NCBI GenBank assembly: GCA_001534745.1
Contig: CP013997.1
Location: forward strand, 2,480,001-2,544,000
DNA: 64,000 nt
Origin: Pseudomonas monteilii
Lineage (GTDB): Bacteria; Pseudomonadota; Gammaproteobacteria; Pseudomonadales; Pseudomonadaceae
Reading direction: 5' to 3'
Below, one piece after another: positions 41,363 through 49,386 of this stretch. Numbering within the stretch: the first letter of the stretch is position 1; each line of letters starts with the position of its first letter. The notes under the pieces are model-generated. The model did not search any database and was not told the DNA's origin. It saw only the letters and a list, made by a program, of their open reading frames with translations. A program made the translations under genes and the position numbers.

Positions 41363-42256
41363 ATGCAACGTCGTGAATTCTTGATCAAGTCCGCCGTGAC
41401 CACGGCGGGCATGGCGCTTGTCCAGGGTGCCTGGGCCAAAGCAGCGCATGAACGCCAATTCGATCATCTGTCTGGCCAAAAAGGTGCAGGTCCAGTGCTA
41501 CGCCTCAAGGGCCTGGCCATCGGCGAGGGCGCGCCCACGATCATCGCCTCGATCACCGGTCGGGACCTCGACACGATCCGTCGACAGACACAGGCCCTGG
41601 CCGCCAGCGAGGCCGTGGACATCGCCGAGCTGCGCCTGGACTACCTGCCCGACACGCTGTCGCTTCAGGACACGGTGGCGTGGGTCGACCAGGTGGTGTC
41701 CGACCTGCACGGCAAGCCGCTGCTGGCGACCTTCCGCAGCGCCCAGGAGGGTGGCGAGCGTGCGCTGCCAGACGATGCGTATGCTCGCCTGTGCAGAGCC
41801 CTGCTGGAACAGACACGCATCGACCTGCTCGACATCGAGATGATGAAACCCCAGGCCAGCGTCCAGGCGCTGGTCGCCAAGGCGCATCAGCAAGGCGTGG
41901 CGGTGATTCTGTCGAACCATGACTTCCAGGCCACGCCCAGCCGTGAGGTGATCGTCGAGCGTCTGCTGCGCCAGCAGGCATTGGGTGCCGATATCCTGAA
42001 GATCGCCGTGATGCCCAAGGCGCCGGAAGATGTCCTGACGCTGATGGCGGCCAGTCAGGAGGTGTACCGCCGCGCGGATCGCCCGTTGCTGACGATGTCC
42101 ATGGGGCCGCTGGGCGTCACTTCTCGCCTGAGCGGCCAGTTGACCGGCGCGGCGCTGACCTATGCCAGCGTCGGACAGGCCTCGGCCCCCGGGCAACTGG
42201 AGGCCAGCGCGGTACGCGAGGTGCTGGACATCGTCCAGCGTGGGGCTCAGGACTGA
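41363..42256 (+). CDS. aroD: Type I 3-dehydroquinate dehydratase with Tat-like leader
   Basis: Schiff-base 3-dehydroquinase of 297 residues that makes 3-dehydroshikimate. Catalytic residues are visible: ELRLDYLP (Glu near 93), the His in ILSNHDFQATP near 195, and the lysine in DILKIAVMPKAPED near 220. Unlike biosynthetic AroD (about 250 residues) it starts MQRREFLIKSAVTTAGMALV with an RR-x-F-L motif and ends the leader at AWAKA, a Tat-like signal. This suggests export and a role in quinate use with a periplasmic quinate dehydrogenase, rather than in biosynthesis. AGGAGG lies four bases before the ATG. Confidence 0.88.
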   Translation: MQRREFLIKSAVTTAGMALVQGAWAKAAHERQFDHLSGQKGAGPVLRLKGLAIGEGAPTIIASITGRDLDTIRRQTQALAASEAVDIAELRLDYLPDTLSLQDTVAWVDQVVSDLHGKPLLATFRSAQEGGERALPDDAYARLCRALLEQTRIDLLDIEMMKPQASVQALVAKAHQQGVAVILSNHDFQATPSREVIVERLLRQQALGADILKIAVMPKAPEDVLTLMAASQEVYRRADRPLLTMSMGPLGVTSRLSGQLTGAALTYASVGQASAPGQLEASAVREVLDIVQRGAQD

Positions 42257-43104
42257 GCCCGGCGGTCCATGGCCATGGCCAGCGCATCGAAAGTGCCCTT
42301 GCTGGCCTCGACCGCCTGCACCACCGTGGCCTTGTCGGCCCACAATGAGTCGGACACGGCTTCCGAAAAGATTTCCAGTACATAGTCACCGGTATACCCG
42401 CACGCGACGATCGCGCCCAGCAGCCCACTCAAGGGGATCGCACCCTCCCCCAGGGCACGGCGGTCGTGCAGCGAGCGTGGGCGGCGCCAGTCGGCCAACT
42501 GCACCAGGAACAGCTTGTCCGCGCTAAGGGTTTCGACCAGCCCGGGATCCTGCCAGCTGTTGTAGAGGTCCAGGCACACCCCGAATGCCGGATGGTCGAC
42601 CTGGGCGGCCAGCTCGCGCGCCTGGCTGAACGCGAACAGGATCGAGTTGCGGTTCATCAACGAAGGCCCCAGGGCCTCCAAGGCGATCTTAAGGCCATGG
42701 GCCTGGGCATGCCGCGCAAGGGTCGGATAGCGCTCGAGGCAGCCGTCCCACACCCGCGCTTCGTTACCTTCGGCATCGGCACCCGTGTTGGTCACCAGCG
42801 GCACGTCCTGCCAGAAGCCTGCGAACAGCTCGACCGTGCGCATCAGCGCATCCAGTCGGGCTTCCGGGGCCTGTGGCTCAGGCGCCGACTGCGTGGGGTA
42901 GAGGGTCAGGATACGCGGCTGGATCGAGGTGATGCGCACCCCGCTGTCCTTGATCATCGCCAACTGGTCGCGCGCCTGCTGCGGGTCGGTGGACAGCTTC
43001 TTTTCGGCAAGTTCCAGCGCGCACCCCAGGCGCCTGCACAGCTGCAGGTCGTCTTCGATGGACAACGGCTGGGTGGTGATCTGGCTGATGGACAGGCGTT
43101 GCAT
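42247..43104 (-). CDS. Sugar phosphate isomerase/epimerase-fold protein
   Basis: TIM-barrel protein of 285 residues in the xylose isomerase-like AP2Ec family. Candidate metal ligands are in ALEALGPSLMN (Glu near 143), GVCLDLYNSWQDP (Asp near 177), VQLADW, and YVLEIFSEAV (Glu near 248); GEGAIPLSG is the usual phosphate/lid motif. The family includes 3-dehydroshikimate dehydratases (AsbF/QuiC-type). It converges on and overlaps the exported dehydroquinase gene by ten bases, and conversion of dehydroshikimate to protocatechuate is an attractive guess. The ATG at 43104 is used; a GTG at 43110 is in frame. Confidence 0.78.
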   Translation of the reverse strand: MQRLSISQITTQPLSIEDDLQLCRRLGCALELAEKKLSTDPQQARDQLAMIKDSGVRITSIQPRILTLYPTQSAPEPQAPEARLDALMRTVELFAGFWQDVPLVTNTGADAEGNEARVWDGCLERYPTLARHAQAHGLKIALEALGPSLMNRNSILFAFSQARELAAQVDHPAFGVCLDLYNSWQDPGLVETLSADKLFLVQLADWRRPRSLHDRRALGEGAIPLSGLLGAIVACGYTGDYVLEIFSEAVSDSLWADKATVVQAVEASKGTFDALAMAMDRRAQS

Positions 43105-43211
43105 GGGCACCCCGGTGAACTGACGGCAAGAAAGACATGCAGTGTCAGAACGACCGGGGTCGGGGGAAGTTCAGGTGGCAAGCGGCAAGCCAGGCCCTGC
43201 TCGCGTTGCCT

Positions 43212-44588
43212 TCAACATTCGACGTAAGCGACCGCCAACCCGCCGCGCGAGGTCTCTTTGTACTTGTCGTGCATGTCCGCGCCCGTGTCGCGCAAGGTGC
43301 GGATCACCTGGTCCAGGGAAATGAAGTGCTCGCCATCCCCGCGCAGCGCCATCTGCACGGCATTGATGGCCTTGACCGCGGCGATCGCGTTGCGCTCGAT
43401 GCACGGCACCTGGACCAGTCCTCCGACCGGGTCGCAGGTCAGGCCGAGGTTATGTTCCAGGGCGATCTCGGCCGCGTTTTCCAGCTGCGGCGGGGTCGCG
43501 CCCAGCACTTCGGCCAGACCGGCGGCCGCCATGGAGCAGGCCGAGCCGACCTCGCCCTGGCAGCCGACTTCGGCGCCGGAGATGGACGCGTTCTTCTTGC
43601 AGAGGATGCCCACGGACGCAGCGGCCAGCAGGAACGCCACCACGTCATCGTCACAGGCATCGGGGTTGAACTTCATGTAGTAGTGCAGCACGGCAGGAAT
43701 GATGCCGGCGGCGCCATTGGTGGGCGCGGTGACCATGCGCCCGCCCGCGGCGTTTTCTTCGTTGACGGCCAGGGCGAACAGGTTGACCCACTCCATGGCG
43801 CTGAGCGTCGAGCCGATGACATTGGGCTTGCCCAACTCCTGAAGGCTGCGGTGCAGCTTGGCCGCCCGCCGACGGACGTTGAGGCCGCCCGGCAGAATGC
43901 CCTCATGACTCAGGCCATTGGCGACGCATTCGCGCATGGCTGCCCAGATCTTCAGCAGGCCGTCACGGATGTCCTGTTCGCTGCGCCAGGCGCGCTCGTT
44001 GGCCATCATCAACTGCCCCACGCTCAGGCCGTGGGTCTTGCACAGCGCCAGCAACTCGGCCGCGGTGGAGAACTCATAGGGCAGTATCACGTCGCCCTCA
44101 CCCTGCGACGGCGCATCGATCTCGGCCTGCTCGACGATGAAACCACCGCCCACCGAATAATAGGTGTGCGACAGCAGGCTGCCGCCCGCGCCAAATGCCT
44201 CGAGGCGCATGGCATTGGGGTGGTACGGCAGGTTCTCGTCGAGCAGCAGCAGGTCACGGGTGTAATGGAAGTCGACCGGGTGACGGCCGTCGAGCATCAG
44301 GCAGTGCTCCTGCATCAGCTGGTCGATGCGGGGGCCGATGCTGTGCGGGTCGATCTGGTCCGGCCATTGCCCCATCAAGCCAAGCAAGGTGGCACGGTCG
44401 GTCGCATGGCCGACGCCAGTGGCCGACAGCGATCCGTACAGACGGGTCTCGACCCGTTCGACCTGTGTCAGCAGACCCTGATCGCTCAGCGCCTTGGCGA
44501 AGGTCGCCGCAGCGCGCATGGGGCCGACGGTGTGCGAACTGGAAGGGCCGATGCCGATCTTGAACAAGTCGAACACACTGATAGCCAT
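43212..44588 (-). CDS. sdaA: L-serine ammonia-lyase (iron-sulfur dependent)
   Basis: Single-chain [4Fe-4S] L-serine deaminase, 458 residues, that converts serine to pyruvate and ammonia. The N-terminal beta domain starts [20 protein letters not shown]. The alpha domain carries cluster cysteines in [20 protein letters not shown] and [19 protein letters not shown]. Length fits SdaA. It is divergent from the LysR gene at 44734, its likely regulator. Its stop lies about 20 bases from GGCAAGCGGCAAGCC (near 43177), which resembles one arm of the heptamer elements. Confidence 0.94.
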   Translation of the reverse strand: MAISVFDLFKIGIGPSSSHTVGPMRAAATFAKALSDQGLLTQVERVETRLYGSLSATGVGHATDRATLLGLMGQWPDQIDPHSIGPRIDQLMQEHCLMLDGRHPVDFHYTRDLLLLDENLPYHPNAMRLEAFGAGGSLLSHTYYSVGGGFIVEQAEIDAPSQGEGDVILPYEFSTAAELLALCKTHGLSVGQLMMANERAWRSEQDIRDGLLKIWAAMRECVANGLSHEGILPGGLNVRRRAAKLHRSLQELGKPNVIGSTLSAMEWVNLFALAVNEENAAGGRMVTAPTNGAAGIIPAVLHYYMKFNPDACDDDVVAFLLAAASVGILCKKNASISGAEVGCQGEVGSACSMAAAGLAEVLGATPPQLENAAEIALEHNLGLTCDPVGGLVQVPCIERNAIAAVKAINAVQMALRGDGEHFISLDQVIRTLRDTGADMHDKYKETSRGGLAVAYVEC

Positions 44589-44733
44589 GCTAATACCTCA
44601 CCGTCGGTCACGAGATGCGATCGATGAATTCCACGTGAAGGAAGCGATCGATGCCGTTGTGGTGCGATGGTGACGTGATTACCCTACACTGACCAACGAA
44701 AATTCCTAACCAAGCCTTTAGCAGGACTAAACC

Positions 44734-45681
44734 GTGCATCGACAGCTCACCGGCCCCCTGTTCGTCTGGCTGCACGTGTTTTCCTGCGCGGCGCGGCACC
44801 TGTCGTTCACGCGCTGCGCCGAGGAGTTGCACATTACACCCGGTGCCGTGAGCCAGCAGATGCGCCAACTGGAAGAGCGGCTCGGCTTTCGCCTGTTCCT
44901 GCGCCGTGCCCGTGGCGTGGAGCTGACGGCCGAGGGCCAGCGCCTGGCGCAGACGGTCACCGATGCCTACGGCAGCATCGAGGCCGAGCTGGTGCGGCTG
45001 AACGCCGGCGACATCCGTGGCACGGTGCGCCTGCGCTCCATCCCTTCGTTTCTCGCCAAATGGCTTACACCACGGCTGCCACGCCTGCAGCAGCGCTACC
45101 CGGACATCGAACTGCGCCTGGTGGCCGAGGACAGCAACCAGCCGCTGCACGAAGGCGACTTCGACCTGGCGGTCGACCTGAACGACGGCAGTTACCCAGG
45201 CATGCTCTCCACGCCCCTGCTGGACGAACAGATCTTTCCGGTGTGCTCGCCGGCCCTGCTGCGCGGCCGGCCGCCGCTGCACGGGCCAGCGGACCTGGTC
45301 CATTACCCGCTCCTGCACGACATCACCGCCTGGCGTGGCAGCTCCGAGTATTCGGAGTGGGAGTTCTACCTGGACAGGATCGGCGCGGGCGGGCTGGACG
45401 TGCGCCGGGGTCATACCTTCAACCGCAACCACCTGACCATCGAAGCCGCCATTGCCGGCATTGGCGTGGCCATCGCCCGGCGCACCTTGCTCAACGACGA
45501 GCTGGAGCGTGGCGCCCTGATCGTGCCGTTCGGCACACCGATCCCCAACCACAAACGTTACGTGCTGCTCTACCCACCCGCAGGCCTGATGCGCCCCGGC
45601 CCACGGGCGGTACACGACTGGCTGGTGTCGGAGGCGCAGAGCTTTCGGGCGCTGCACCCCTTGAACCCTGAAGCCGACTGA
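44734..45681 (+). CDS. LysR-family regulator (GcvA/DsdC-like)
   Basis: LysR-type regulator of 315 residues. The helix-turn-helix is at about 18-70 (RHLSFTRCAEELHITPGAVS, QQMRQLEERLGFRLFLRRAR). The effector domain spans about 95-300, with the GcvA-group feature GIGVAIARRTLLNDELERGA. The start is GTG at 44734, with GCAGGA ahead of it. It is divergent from sdaA, 145 bases away, and I infer that it activates sdaA in response to serine or glycine. Confidence 0.87.
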   Translation: MHRQLTGPLFVWLHVFSCAARHLSFTRCAEELHITPGAVSQQMRQLEERLGFRLFLRRARGVELTAEGQRLAQTVTDAYGSIEAELVRLNAGDIRGTVRLRSIPSFLAKWLTPRLPRLQQRYPDIELRLVAEDSNQPLHEGDFDLAVDLNDGSYPGMLSTPLLDEQIFPVCSPALLRGRPPLHGPADLVHYPLLHDITAWRGSSEYSEWEFYLDRIGAGGLDVRRGHTFNRNHLTIEAAIAGIGVAIARRTLLNDELERGALIVPFGTPIPNHKRYVLLYPPAGLMRPGPRAVHDWLVSEAQSFRALHPLNPEAD

Positions 45682-45705
45682 CGCACGACGCACGACGCAC
45701 GACGC
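45679..45705. repeat. Short tandem heptamer repeat (GACGCAC)
   Basis: Three perfect copies of GACGCAC and a partial one run from the LysR stop codon to just before the stop of the convergent transporter gene. The unit differs from the CAAGC-type heptamers elsewhere, but the period and the 3' position are the same. Confidence 0.7.
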
Positions 45706-45709
45706 CGCC

Positions 45710-46702
45710 TCAGCGTGCGGCGGGTGCGCCTTCGATGTCCACGTCGCGGCGTGCATAGCGCTGCGCGAGCACGGCACAGACCATCAGCTGGATCTGATGG
45801 AACAGCATCAACGGCAGGATCATCGCGCCGATGCCGCTGCCGACGAACAGCACCTGAGCCATGGGCACGCCCGTGGCCAGGCTTTTCTTGGAGCCGGCGA
45901 ACAGGATCGTGATGCGGTCTTCCAGGTTGAATCCGAACAGCCGACCCACCAGGTGCGTCACCAGCAGGATCGCCGCCAGCAGGACCCCGCAGACCGCGAA
46001 CAGCCCGGCCAGGTGCTGGGGCGACACGCTCTGCCAGAGGCCGGTGACCACGGCGTCACTGAAGGCGGTGTAGACCACCAGCAGGATCGAGCCCTGGTCG
46101 ACGATCTTGAGCCAGCGGGCATTGCGCTTGACCCATCCGCCGATCCAGCGGCGCGCCACCTGACCGGCGACGAAAGGCACCAGCAGCTGCAAGGTGATCT
46201 TCAGGACCGCATCCAGGCCCGACCCGGTCTCGCCGTCGGCGCCCAGCAGCAGCATCACCAGCAACGGGGTCAGGAAGATCCCCAACAGGCTGGACGCCGC
46301 CGCACTGCAGATCGCGGCTGGCACGTTGCCCCGGGCCAGGGAGGTGAAGGCAATGGCCGACTGCACCGTGGCCGGCAAGGCACAGAGGTACAGCACCCCC
46401 AGGTACAGCTCGTTGCCCACCAGGGGCATGAACAGCGGCTTGAAGGCCAGGCCGATCAAGGGGAACAGCGCGAAGGTGCAACTGAACACTGCCAGGTGCA
46501 GGCGCCAGTGGCCGGCACCGGCGATGATCGCCTCACGGGACAGCTTGGCGCCGTGCAGAAAGAACAGCAGACCGATGGCCAGGTTGGTCAGCCAGCCGAA
46601 CACCTGGGCGCCCTGCCCATGGCAAGGCACCACGGTGGCCAGCGCGACCACCGCCAAGAGGGTCAAGGTGAAAGGGTCGAAGAGCGTGCGCAGGTATTTC
46701 AT
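45710..46702 (-). CDS. Bile acid:sodium symporter (BASS) family transporter
   Basis: Inner-membrane protein of 330 residues with about ten helices, of the YfeH/SbtA-like BASS group (solute carrier 7/10 type). Motifs are LAIGLLFFLHGAKLSREAII near residue 43-62, LPATVQSAIAFTSLARGNVP near 108 and FAGSKKSLATGVPMAQVLF near 275, which correspond to the crossing helices of the fold. The ATG at 46702 (MKYLRTLF) is the family start; a 56-residue in-frame extension upstream lacks support. The substrate is not known for bacterial members of this type. Confidence 0.88.
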   Translation of the reverse strand: MKYLRTLFDPFTLTLLAVVALATVVPCHGQGAQVFGWLTNLAIGLLFFLHGAKLSREAIIAGAGHWRLHLAVFSCTFALFPLIGLAFKPLFMPLVGNELYLGVLYLCALPATVQSAIAFTSLARGNVPAAICSAAASSLLGIFLTPLLVMLLLGADGETGSGLDAVLKITLQLLVPFVAGQVARRWIGGWVKRNARWLKIVDQGSILLVVYTAFSDAVVTGLWQSVSPQHLAGLFAVCGVLLAAILLVTHLVGRLFGFNLEDRITILFAGSKKSLATGVPMAQVLFVGSGIGAMILPLMLFHQIQLMVCAVLAQRYARRDVDIEGAPAAR

Positions 46703-46847
46703 GGCAACCGGTTCCGAGCGGAGAGAAAGAGCGCTACAGCATAAGCCGCGAAAGGCTGTCCTGCTAACGCCAACACCACCCTGACTGTCGATGAAAGGAC
46801 AGCGCAAGGCCTTTCGATATCCCTCAGGAAACTGCGACCGCCCAGTC

Positions 46848-46875
46848 TTGTAGTGACTTTTATTTTTCACTACAA
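46848..46875. promoter_or_regulatory. Inverted repeat TTGTAGTGA-N10-TCACTACAA
   Basis: A perfect 9-base dyad with a T-rich 10-base centre. It lies 145 bases before the BASS transporter start (minus strand) and 234 bases before the small gene at 47109. TTGACG at 46881 follows six bases later. It looks like a regulator site rather than a terminator, given its AT-rich, wide spacing. The rest of the 406-base gap (46703-47108) shows no gene or recognised element. Confidence 0.45.
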
Positions 46876-47108
46876 AACGGTTGACGGGTGCTTTCAGGGT
46901 TATGCATGATGAGGCCGTCTTCCTGATCGGAGGCAGGCACGGGTAGTCCAGGCGGTCGATTCAGCAGGAAACGGCCGCTCGTGGAGCAGGAACTGTCCAA
47001 AAGGCAGGTGACAAAGCCCCTGTGGTGACGCTGCGGTAGCAGCCTGGGTAACGCGCTACATATGAGAAGCGCTGGGAATCACTTCATATTGGATAAAGGG
47101 GCTTGACC

Positions 47109-47420
47109 ATGAACTTGAACGATCAACTCACGCTCGACCAACTGGCTCGTCTGTTCGCCACGCGCAAGGATAGCCACGACGACCATGTCCTGTGGATCAG
47201 CCAGGCCGGCGACGTACGCCTCGACCGCCTGCCGCCGAACATCGGCGAAAGCGAGATCGACGCGCACATGCCCAGCATGAAAGCCTGTCTCAAGGTGTTC
47301 CGCCGCGGCCAGGGCTACGTCGGCAGGAAGGCCGCCGCCGATACCGACTTCGTCGGCGGCGTCCTGGAGTCGCTCAAGGCGCTGGCGCCTGAGGGTGCGG
47401 GCCGTCACCTGGCACGTTGA
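47109..47420 (+). CDS. Small hypothetical protein
   Basis: A 103-residue soluble protein that I do not recognise as a named family. It begins MNLNDQLTLDQLARLFATRK and has HVLWISQAGDVRLDRLPPN and FRRGQGYVGRKAAADTDFVG. The ATG at 47109 follows AAAGGGGC by five bases. A hairpin terminator lies 16 bases past its stop, and the next gene converges on it. Confidence 0.65.
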   Translation: MNLNDQLTLDQLARLFATRKDSHDDHVLWISQAGDVRLDRLPPNIGESEIDAHMPSMKACLKVFRRGQGYVGRKAAADTDFVGGVLESLKALAPEGAGRHLAR

Positions 47421-47436
47421 AGCCCTTCTCGGATCA

Positions 47437-47469
47437 GCCACCCCTTCCCTGTCCAGGGTCCGGGGTGGC
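47437..47469. terminator. Bidirectional hairpin between convergent genes
   Basis: GCCACCCC and GGGGTGGC form a perfect 8-base stem with a 17-base loop between two convergent small genes. No long T-run follows on either strand. Confidence 0.5.
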
Positions 47470-47484
47470 CGACCTTGACGTGCC

Positions 47485-47781
47485 TCACGCACGTTTCTGC
47501 TGAGCGCCGCGACCCTCCTCATCGATCGCCAGCGCCCTGGCCCGATTCACGCCCCAGACCATCGCACGGGTCATGCTCTCGCCAGGCCTCGACGGGTAGT
47601 ACTCCTCCACAAGGGCCTTGCCCGAACGGTCATACACGCCCAGAAACAGCTGGGCAGCGCCTAGCCGCGACAAGCGAACCTGCACGTCGAGGGTGGTGCC
47701 GTCGCTCAGGACTTCGTCATGGCAGCGGCTGTGCAAGTGGGCATCGGCCCACGTCCAGTAAGTCTCTTCCCTGATGCGCAT
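47485..47781 (-). CDS. Small hypothetical protein
   Basis: A 98-residue acidic-basic soluble protein that I do not recognise. It has WTWADAHLHSRCHDEVLSDG near residue 9, a strand-rich middle (LDVQVRLSRLGAAQLFLGVY) and a charged tail (EEGRGAQQKRA). The ATG at 47781 is chosen because the longer in-frame form from 47877 begins with an arginine-rich stretch of low coding quality. It follows the YbjQ gene on the same strand at a distance of about 195 bases. Confidence 0.6.
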   Translation of the reverse strand: MRIREETYWTWADAHLHSRCHDEVLSDGTTLDVQVRLSRLGAAQLFLGVYDRSGKALVEEYYPSRPGESMTRAMVWGVNRARALAIDEEGRGAQQKRA

Positions 47782-47975
47782 GGTGTCGGTCTCCTGTGCC
47801 GAAAAGCGCGCACAGTAAGGCACAGCCAACGTTCGACGGCGAGGCGTACTTGCCCTTCGCTTGAGCCGCGTCAACAAACTTGGGAAAATTCCTCAACCAG
47901 ATTGCCAATCGTCTGATTGCCCAGCGCACAGAACGCTACTGAGCGCCCAGGGCAATCACGCGCCCCATCCCGGCA

Positions 47976-48296
47976 TCAGTTCAGCCGCACCGCCGTACCG
48001 GTGGCGAAGACCACTACCATGCCCCCTTGCACCGACGGCATGCTGATCTCGAAATCGACGCCGATCACGGCGTCCGCCTTCACGTGGCGGGCCCGTTCTA
48101 TCAACTCGGCCGTGGCCTGCTCCCGGGCCTGGCGCAAGGCGCTTTCCAGCGTTTGCGAGCGACCGCCGAAGACATCCCGGAAGCGGGCGAAGAAGTCTCT
48201 GACGAAGTTCACGCCTTGTACCGACTCGGCGCTGACGATGCCCAGGTAAGCGCCGACCGGGCGACCTTCGACATGGTGGGTGGTGGTCACGATCAT
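47976..48296 (-). CDS. YbjQ family (UPF0145) protein
   Basis: Small protein of 106 residues in the YbjQ/UPF0145 family (heavy-metal-binding-like fold, assembled as a pentamer or decamer in known structures). Conserved segments are GRPVGAYLGIVSAESVQGVN near residue 11, LRQAREQATAELIERARHVK near 54 and ADAVIGVDFEISMP near 74. Function is unknown. It is monocistronic as far as can be seen and lies 72 bases past the start-distal end of the eamA-like gene. Confidence 0.9.
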   Translation of the reverse strand: MIVTTTHHVEGRPVGAYLGIVSAESVQGVNFVRDFFARFRDVFGGRSQTLESALRQAREQATAELIERARHVKADAVIGVDFEISMPSVQGGMVVVFATGTAVRLN

Positions 48297-48368
48297 GGGA
48301 CTCTCCTCGAGCCAGGAAGCAGCGTGAAACCGCTGCCCTCTCAGACAGGGTGAACGGAAGCGCCCATC

Positions 48369-49253
48369 CTAGCAAAACACCGCGCGCAGACGCTGGCCGA
48401 GGCGCGCCCCGAACACGTTGATCAGCAGGCCGAGCATGACCAGCAGCGCCCCCCACCCCTGGATCGCGCTCAGCCGCTCACCCAGCAACCAGGCCGAGGA
48501 ACTCAGGCCGATCACCGGCACCAGCAGGGAAAACGGTGCCACCTTGCCGGCAGGATGGCGGGACAGCAGCGTACTCCACAGGCTGTAGCCGAGCATGGTG
48601 GCGATGAACGCCAGGTAGGCCAGCGCGCCGATCGAGTGCCAGCCGATGCCCGTCAGGGCCTGACCGATCAGGTCCGGCCCCTCCAGCCAGTACGACAGGG
48701 CCAGGAACGGCAGCGGTGGGATCAGGCCACCCCAGATCACCAGCGCCACCAGATCCACCGAACCGAAGCGCCGAGTGATGATGTTGCCCATGCCCCACAT
48801 GGCCCCGGCGCACAGGGTCAACACCAGGGCCAGCAGCGGAACGTGGCTGCTGTCCTCGCTGCCGATCAACGCCAGCCCGCCCGCGGCCACCAGCAGGCCG
48901 GCCAGGCTGGCCGGACGCAACGGTTCGCGCAGGAACAGGGCGGCGAAGAACAGGGTGAAGAACGCCTGGGACTGCAGCACCAGCGACGCCAGGCCTGGGG
49001 GCATGCCGCTGTACATGGCCTGGAACAGGAAGGCGAACTGACCGAGCGAGATGGTCGCGCCGTAGGCGATCAACCAGCGCCAGGGCAGTTGCGGCCGCTT
49101 GATGAAGAACACGGCAGGGAACGCCACCAGGGCAAAGCGCAGCGCGCCCAGCAGCATGGGGGGCAGGCCGTCGAGACCGATCTTGATCACCACGAAATTC
49201 AGCCCCCACACCACGATGACCACCAGGGCCAGCAACAGGTCTCTCAGCGGCAT
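48369..49253 (-). CDS. eamA: EamA/DMT-family exporter
   Basis: Ten-helix drug/metabolite transporter, 294 residues, with two EamA repeats (about 5-135 and 145-285). It begins MPLRDLLLALVVIVVWGLNF and has SLGQFAFLFQAMYSGMPPGL, as in E. coli EamA (YdeD), which exports cysteine and O-acetylserine. The symbol is tentative because DMT proteins vary in substrate. It is divergent from the PstS-OmpA gene, 134 bases away. Confidence 0.82.
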   Translation of the reverse strand: MPLRDLLLALVVIVVWGLNFVVIKIGLDGLPPMLLGALRFALVAFPAVFFIKRPQLPWRWLIAYGATISLGQFAFLFQAMYSGMPPGLASLVLQSQAFFTLFFAALFLREPLRPASLAGLLVAAGGLALIGSEDSSHVPLLALVLTLCAGAMWGMGNIITRRFGSVDLVALVIWGGLIPPLPFLALSYWLEGPDLIGQALTGIGWHSIGALAYLAFIATMLGYSLWSTLLSRHPAGKVAPFSLLVPVIGLSSSAWLLGERLSAIQGWGALLVMLGLLINVFGARLGQRLRAVFC

Positions 49254-49386
49254 CGTGCCTCCTCTTTGTGCGGTTCTTGGAAATATTTCGTAACAGCATA
49301 AGCGCAGAGGCCTTCCGGCGGCCAGTCATCGACGTGTCATTCACAGCCGGTAGCCTGGACCCCTGACCCACCGAGAACACGCGTCC

